From Stramenopiles sp. TOSAG23-3 (taxonomy: Eukaryota > Sar), in contig LT642264.1 of assembly GCA_900128585.1 (NCBI GenBank), positions 1 through 27,152 of the forward strand: a DNA stretch of 27,152 nt. Reading direction: 5' to 3'. The notes under the pieces are model-generated. The model made no database searches. It worked only from the letters and a program-made list of their open reading frames with translations, and was not told where the DNA came from. Shown piece after piece: positions 23,801-27,152 of the stretch. The position numbers and the translations under genes were made by a program. Within the stretch, counting starts at the first letter, position 1; each line of letters opens with the position of its first letter.

Positions 23801-26063
23801 CGCAACAGCGGTTGATGGCCCTTTCCCGTACTTCGTACTGTTCAAACGAAGCCTTCATCACATCGCAAAAATCGGCGAGGCGGCCTTTCACTTTTGAGCT
23901 GATGCTGCCCCATTCCAGCACAGCGGATATACGGGGAAGTTCAGGCAACAAATCGGTCCACAGGGCAGCTTCCTGAAGTTTTTTCTCGTTCAAGCAAAAC
24001 GGGGACGCCCACCAACACCGTGTCCGGCTTCTGCACAACAGCTGGAGGTGTGCTCGGTAACGCCAGACGGCAAAACAAAAAATATTTCGGTTGATGTAAT
24101 TTGCTTTTGCAAATGCACGCCCCTTGTCCCTCCAATTCGTTAAAACGATGGCTTTGTGCGATGCCCATTCATGCCACAAGCCTACCATTCTGCGAGCCCG
24201 AAACACATCCATCTGTTTGTTCTTCCTTTCGTTTCGCAGTTTTCTCTCCTTCTTTTCTTTGTACCATCTCTTGTACGCCTTGAAGTGGACCAGCATCCAA
24301 TAGGAATTGAATATTCTGGCTGCATTCAAAGCTTTCTGGCGACTGTAAATGACCTCTTCTGTAGCCAACCTCCAAGTTCGAAATGGCCAGAAGCAAATTC
24401 GAAAGGTTGTTCTGTGTCTCTTCATTCGACCTGTGTACCGACGCCACTTGTACAGCTGTCTCCTGCAGCTGTAACGGACGTCAACAATTCTCCGCACGTA
24501 TTTTTTAAGCGCAACGAACAGGTTGCGCCTGGCTCTCTCTTCTCGTTGGACATAGTGCGACAGTGCACGCCTTAACTTTTCTCTTTTTCTGGCAAGAAAA
24601 CCTCTTGTCGAAGCCTGGACCATCACTGCTGCACAGTTGCTGGTGTAGTCAATGGATTTCTTCATCGCTTTGTCAAGGTTGTTCAATCTGTTCTCAGCAT
24701 CATCTTCCCCCGGGGGCCCTCCCTCGCCCGCCGCCGAGGCATCGTTTTGTTCGTACTTGATGAAACTTTTTGCAATTCGCGCGTGGTGCCGACTTGGGCT
24801 CTCCATCATTTCGTTTCCATTCCTATCGGCCGGTGTGTCTGCTGCATCAACTCCTTCGACGTCGCTGCCAGGATCGTCACCGCCGGACTCCTTGTCCGCA
24901 ATGTCTGCACGCAGCAATTTCTCGTCTGGCGCGCTTCCACTTGGTGGTCCCGGCTCGGTTGGATCAGTGAGTACTTCCTGGGAAAATTCTTTTGTTGCTT
25001 CTTCTCCACGAGTCTCCCCTACTACCACTATGGACCGACCTTCGTATTTACCAACTTTTAATGTATCGTCCAATGCATACGGCAACGCTTCGCCCTCCTC
25101 TTCGCCCTCCGATTTTTGTTCATCGGGATCGTTTTCTCGGCCCTGCTCCGATCTGGCCGTCTCGGGCATTACGTCTGGCTCGATTACTAAACCACTCTCG
25201 GACAAATGGCCAAAGTACTCCACAAATTCGTCGTACCTTATGGTGGCATCCTCGCGCTGGAACTTCCCTGGAAGGGCAAGCAGCAGCTCAATGACGGTTT
25301 TCCCTGATATATTACGGCAGTGTTTTTGCAACACCGCAAGAAAATCTTTCCAGACGTACACTCCGTCGACGTTTCTACGCAAAAAGTGCTCTTTGATTCG
25401 TTGCCAATGCCTGTGGACTTCCTTTCTGAATTCCTCGAATCCAATTTCTCGAAGCTGCGATAAATCTTCACGAAGTGACGAATCTAATTGAACGCTTTTT
25501 GGGAAAATCCCTTGACCCCCATGGTCCTTGGCAATGAGCGAAGCATGAGCTGCTCCGGACCTCAACAAAGCAGAAAATTGTTTTTTTGGAAACTTTGATT
25601 TGTTTTTGAAGGGCGCGGCCGTGGATGGGTTGGTGCCCACCGTGCGATCAGCCTGCCCCCCTGCCCCCCCCCCTTCGGCGCCGGGATCGCCCTCTACGCC
25701 GTCGCATACCGAACCGTCTATCGTTTCCCTTCTTGTGTTCTTTTCTGTGTTCAAAGGAGTCAGAACACCGTGGCGCACTCCAGGGTTTAACCCTCTCGCG
25801 CCCTTGAAGCTATTCTTCCGCCCGTGCTCATAGAAAGACGCGGATACCGGCCGGGTGGGGGAGTCGTCCCGTTTCCGTATGTCGTCTCTGCCGTAAAATT
25901 TTGAGAACAGCTGAGGGCTCCCAGTTGCACGATCGTTTGACAATTTGTACCATGGTTTCCCCCGGTACTCCGGGGTGTTTCCAGCGGCGCCTTTCTTCTC
26001 CCGAAGGCCTCGCTGCACCCGCTCAAAGCTGTCCACAACGCTAAAATCTCTGTAAAAAGCCAT
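20889..26063 (-). CDS. Sfi1/IQ-type cytoskeletal protein with EF-hand-like pair and jacalin-like domain
   Basis: A 1724-residue protein in one open frame from ATG 26063. In order: a disordered N-terminus (1-190); a degenerate EF-hand-like pair (about 205-285); an acidic disordered part (300-465); an IQ calmodulin-binding motif (477-497, VMVQASTRGFLARKREKL); Trp/aromatic-rich helical repeats of Sfi1 type (about 535-685, W540, W559, W564, W600, W630, W667; and about 1010-1230, W1021, W1061, W1091, W1146, W1210); a charged coiled coil (885-990); a jacalin-like beta-prism domain (about 1316-1438; VGRIRFVTNLGR, EIIGVYGQQ, GGISSLGALVRY); and a helical C-terminus. Sfi1 repeats bind centrins at basal bodies and spindle poles, so a centriolar, basal-body or cortical scaffold is the likely role (inference). 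EF-hand calcium ligands are poorly conserved. The jacalin-like assignment rests on pattern recognition. Confidence 0.75.
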   Translation of the reverse strand: MAFYRDFSVVDSFERVQRGLREKKGAAGNTPEYRGKPWYKLSNDRATGSPQLFSKFYGRDDIRKRDDSPTRPVSASFYEHGRKNSFKGARGLNPGVRHGVLTPLNTEKNTRRETIDGSVCDGVEGDPGAEGGGAGGQADRTVGTNPSTAAPFKNKSKFPKKQFSALLRSGAAHASLIAKDHGGQGIFPKSVQLDSSLREDLSQLREIGFEEFRKEVHRHWQRIKEHFLRRNVDGVYVWKDFLAVLQKHCRNISGKTVIELLLALPGKFQREDATIRYDEFVEYFGHLSESGLVIEPDVMPETARSEQGRENDPDEQKSEGEEEGEALPYALDDTLKVGKYEGRSIVVVGETRGEEATKEFSQEVLTDPTEPGPPSGSAPDEKLLRADIADKESGGDDPGSDVEGVDAADTPADRNGNEMMESPSRHHARIAKSFIKYEQNDASAAGEGGPPGEDDAENRLNNLDKAMKKSIDYTSNCAAVMVQASTRGFLARKREKLRRALSHYVQREERARRNLFVALKKYVRRIVDVRYSCRRQLYKWRRYTGRMKRHRTTFRICFWPFRTWRLATEEVIYSRQKALNAARIFNSYWMLVHFKAYKRWYKEKKERKLRNERKNKQMDVFRARRMVGLWHEWASHKAIVLTNWRDKGRAFAKANYINRNIFCFAVWRYRAHLQLLCRSRTRCWWASPFCLNEKKLQEAALWTDLLPELPRISAVLEWGSISSKVKGRLADFCDVMKASFEQYEVRERAINRCCALRVGRVFFEAMRLYVFESKKERYAYMHYIYMLRKRYFYVFHRNVTKRVAARHKMLTKQKSPKSKVAAVTAATATPGSDLFSGKDIRNPKGWDGAEHSNDPTKRSPSPDVPLGHEDIIGDTTTNIAEEMFSSMEVNDEQRLAEQAREREMRQRKLFEAEKRREMRIKKAQEEWDEDVIVRRQLLKEGEHVSARFETEKVRAREGRVIRSINFLLDDEASGERLMAKENLKREKKAISLQHRSDVFGHMTDLRNRRGKILVNTIYRCWVKCERKYTREFAISCLRRMRIFVTQKNSLALYKRNRLKNWLRICSRLRYLDRGMPMYYNMRLRWSFFNKWMVNVQIRFQISSPGLGPKVTRRRRLLSKFSSCIDGKFALPPTMLMTHPRSVFYRWLEYVQMKSVYRSLVKLKRETSRLKTLQTCFVSLQSLLKRKYTISTRKSKERFALKRLAVDIDSWRNRFYAFYRGLSSRWTRKKHQYITYKLKLNSRKQDSYKKFEARWEAEIRQRIKLEKRMLFLEFQNRGRVTYLLEKGPLSTDVLKNARPQGNSFSDMEKLRSTCATTRVDVYVEDWVVGVGFCVRDGKGPEVELPVNGNSKGTKKSFLLDHEKKEGIVKIDVDAEKIVGRIRFVTNLGRKSPWYGSYATGRVHSLSVDFSRSIDPGEIIGVYGQQQIGGISSLGALVRYPNDSCVFSHCWVKTGAQTDASNNPMEEAQFATLLRMRSCDLLESFERAKKFTRKVRATGNKHFVPTCFQANCTALGVWYFEALSRGLIRMYDNVDEGEMQLAKGQILVCNGEEMVQKAEEMLTSILEYRSNGHHNVKPYYTQGASLSREILQRIATLEESLEEGKRVIAIGKDLSIKARDMLPLLPVTKTLKNYFERLYDLALVSESLGPEAFKKRSGSFTQELMADKSHQMELEENNLEKAAAGIKALSATNGFGAQLADAMGASASLKESHIVESVFGSTKKKE

Positions 26064-27152
<1,089 letters not shown>

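Noticed and set aside
24652-25491. 279-codon plus-strand open frame rich in Ser and Pro
   Set aside because: Antisense to the disordered acidic and EF-hand-like part of the Sfi1/IQ protein; composition explained by the complement.

Overview
The window looks like nuclear DNA of a unicellular eukaryote (a protist). The evidence is a histone H4 gene, a spliceosomal-type intron (GTAAGT...CACAG), secreted and membrane proteins with extracellular-type domains (PSI, EGF-like, LamG-like), membrane-traffic regulators (ArfGAP-like, TBC) and a chromatin assembly protein. Genes are nearly intronless and moderately GC-rich. They are separated by very AT-rich spacers full of trinucleotide microsatellites (TTC/GAA, ATT/AAT, GTC), AT palindromes and homopolymers. 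The lineage cannot be fixed from this sequence. The ArfGAP-like protein resembles the plant AGD14/animal AGFG group, and the overall style would fit a stramenopile or a similar protist, but that is only an impression.

Layout. 211-777 (+) is a small PSI/EGF-like single-pass membrane protein. 1045-5565 (-) is a 1506-residue secreted coiled-coil protein with a cysteine-rich PSI region, short collagen-like Gly-X-Y runs and a C-terminal LamG-like domain. 5566-7078 is a microsatellite-rich spacer. 7079-8710 (+) is an AGFG/AGD14-type ArfGAP-like protein. 8955-9932 (-) is a TBC (Rab-GAP) protein. 10689-11876 (-) is an FAD/NAD(P)-binding oxidoreductase. 12380-12720 is a compact GC-richer island, possibly a small or decayed gene, followed by a ~50-bp minisatellite. 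13186-14355 (+) is a secreted S1 serine protease. 14809-15323 (+) is a FAM136A-family twin-CX3C protein with one clear intron. 15731-19831 (-) is a 1366-residue CAF-1 large-subunit homologue. 20889-26063 (-) is a 1724-residue Sfi1/IQ-type cytoskeletal protein. 26962-27152 (+) is the start of histone H4, cut by the window edge.

The genes do not form one pathway; this is an ordinary eukaryotic gene neighbourhood. Some themes recur: two convergent neighbours both carry PSI modules, two neighbours (ArfGAP-like and TBC) are small-GTPase regulators, and the CAF-1 gene lies about 7 kb from the histone H4 gene whose product CAF-1 would handle.

The most notable items are protein architectures. The CAF-1 p150-like protein also carries a chromo-barrel/Tudor-knot-like domain and an FYRN-FYRC-like pair, a combination I do not know from described CAF-1 subunits. 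The Sfi1/IQ protein carries a jacalin-like lectin fold near its C-terminus. The ArfGAP-like protein has Gln where catalytic family members have the arginine finger. At the DNA level, a six-run G-quadruplex motif stands alone in the AT-rich spacer upstream of the CAF-1 gene, and TACAGTA/TACTGTA motifs recur in the spacers.
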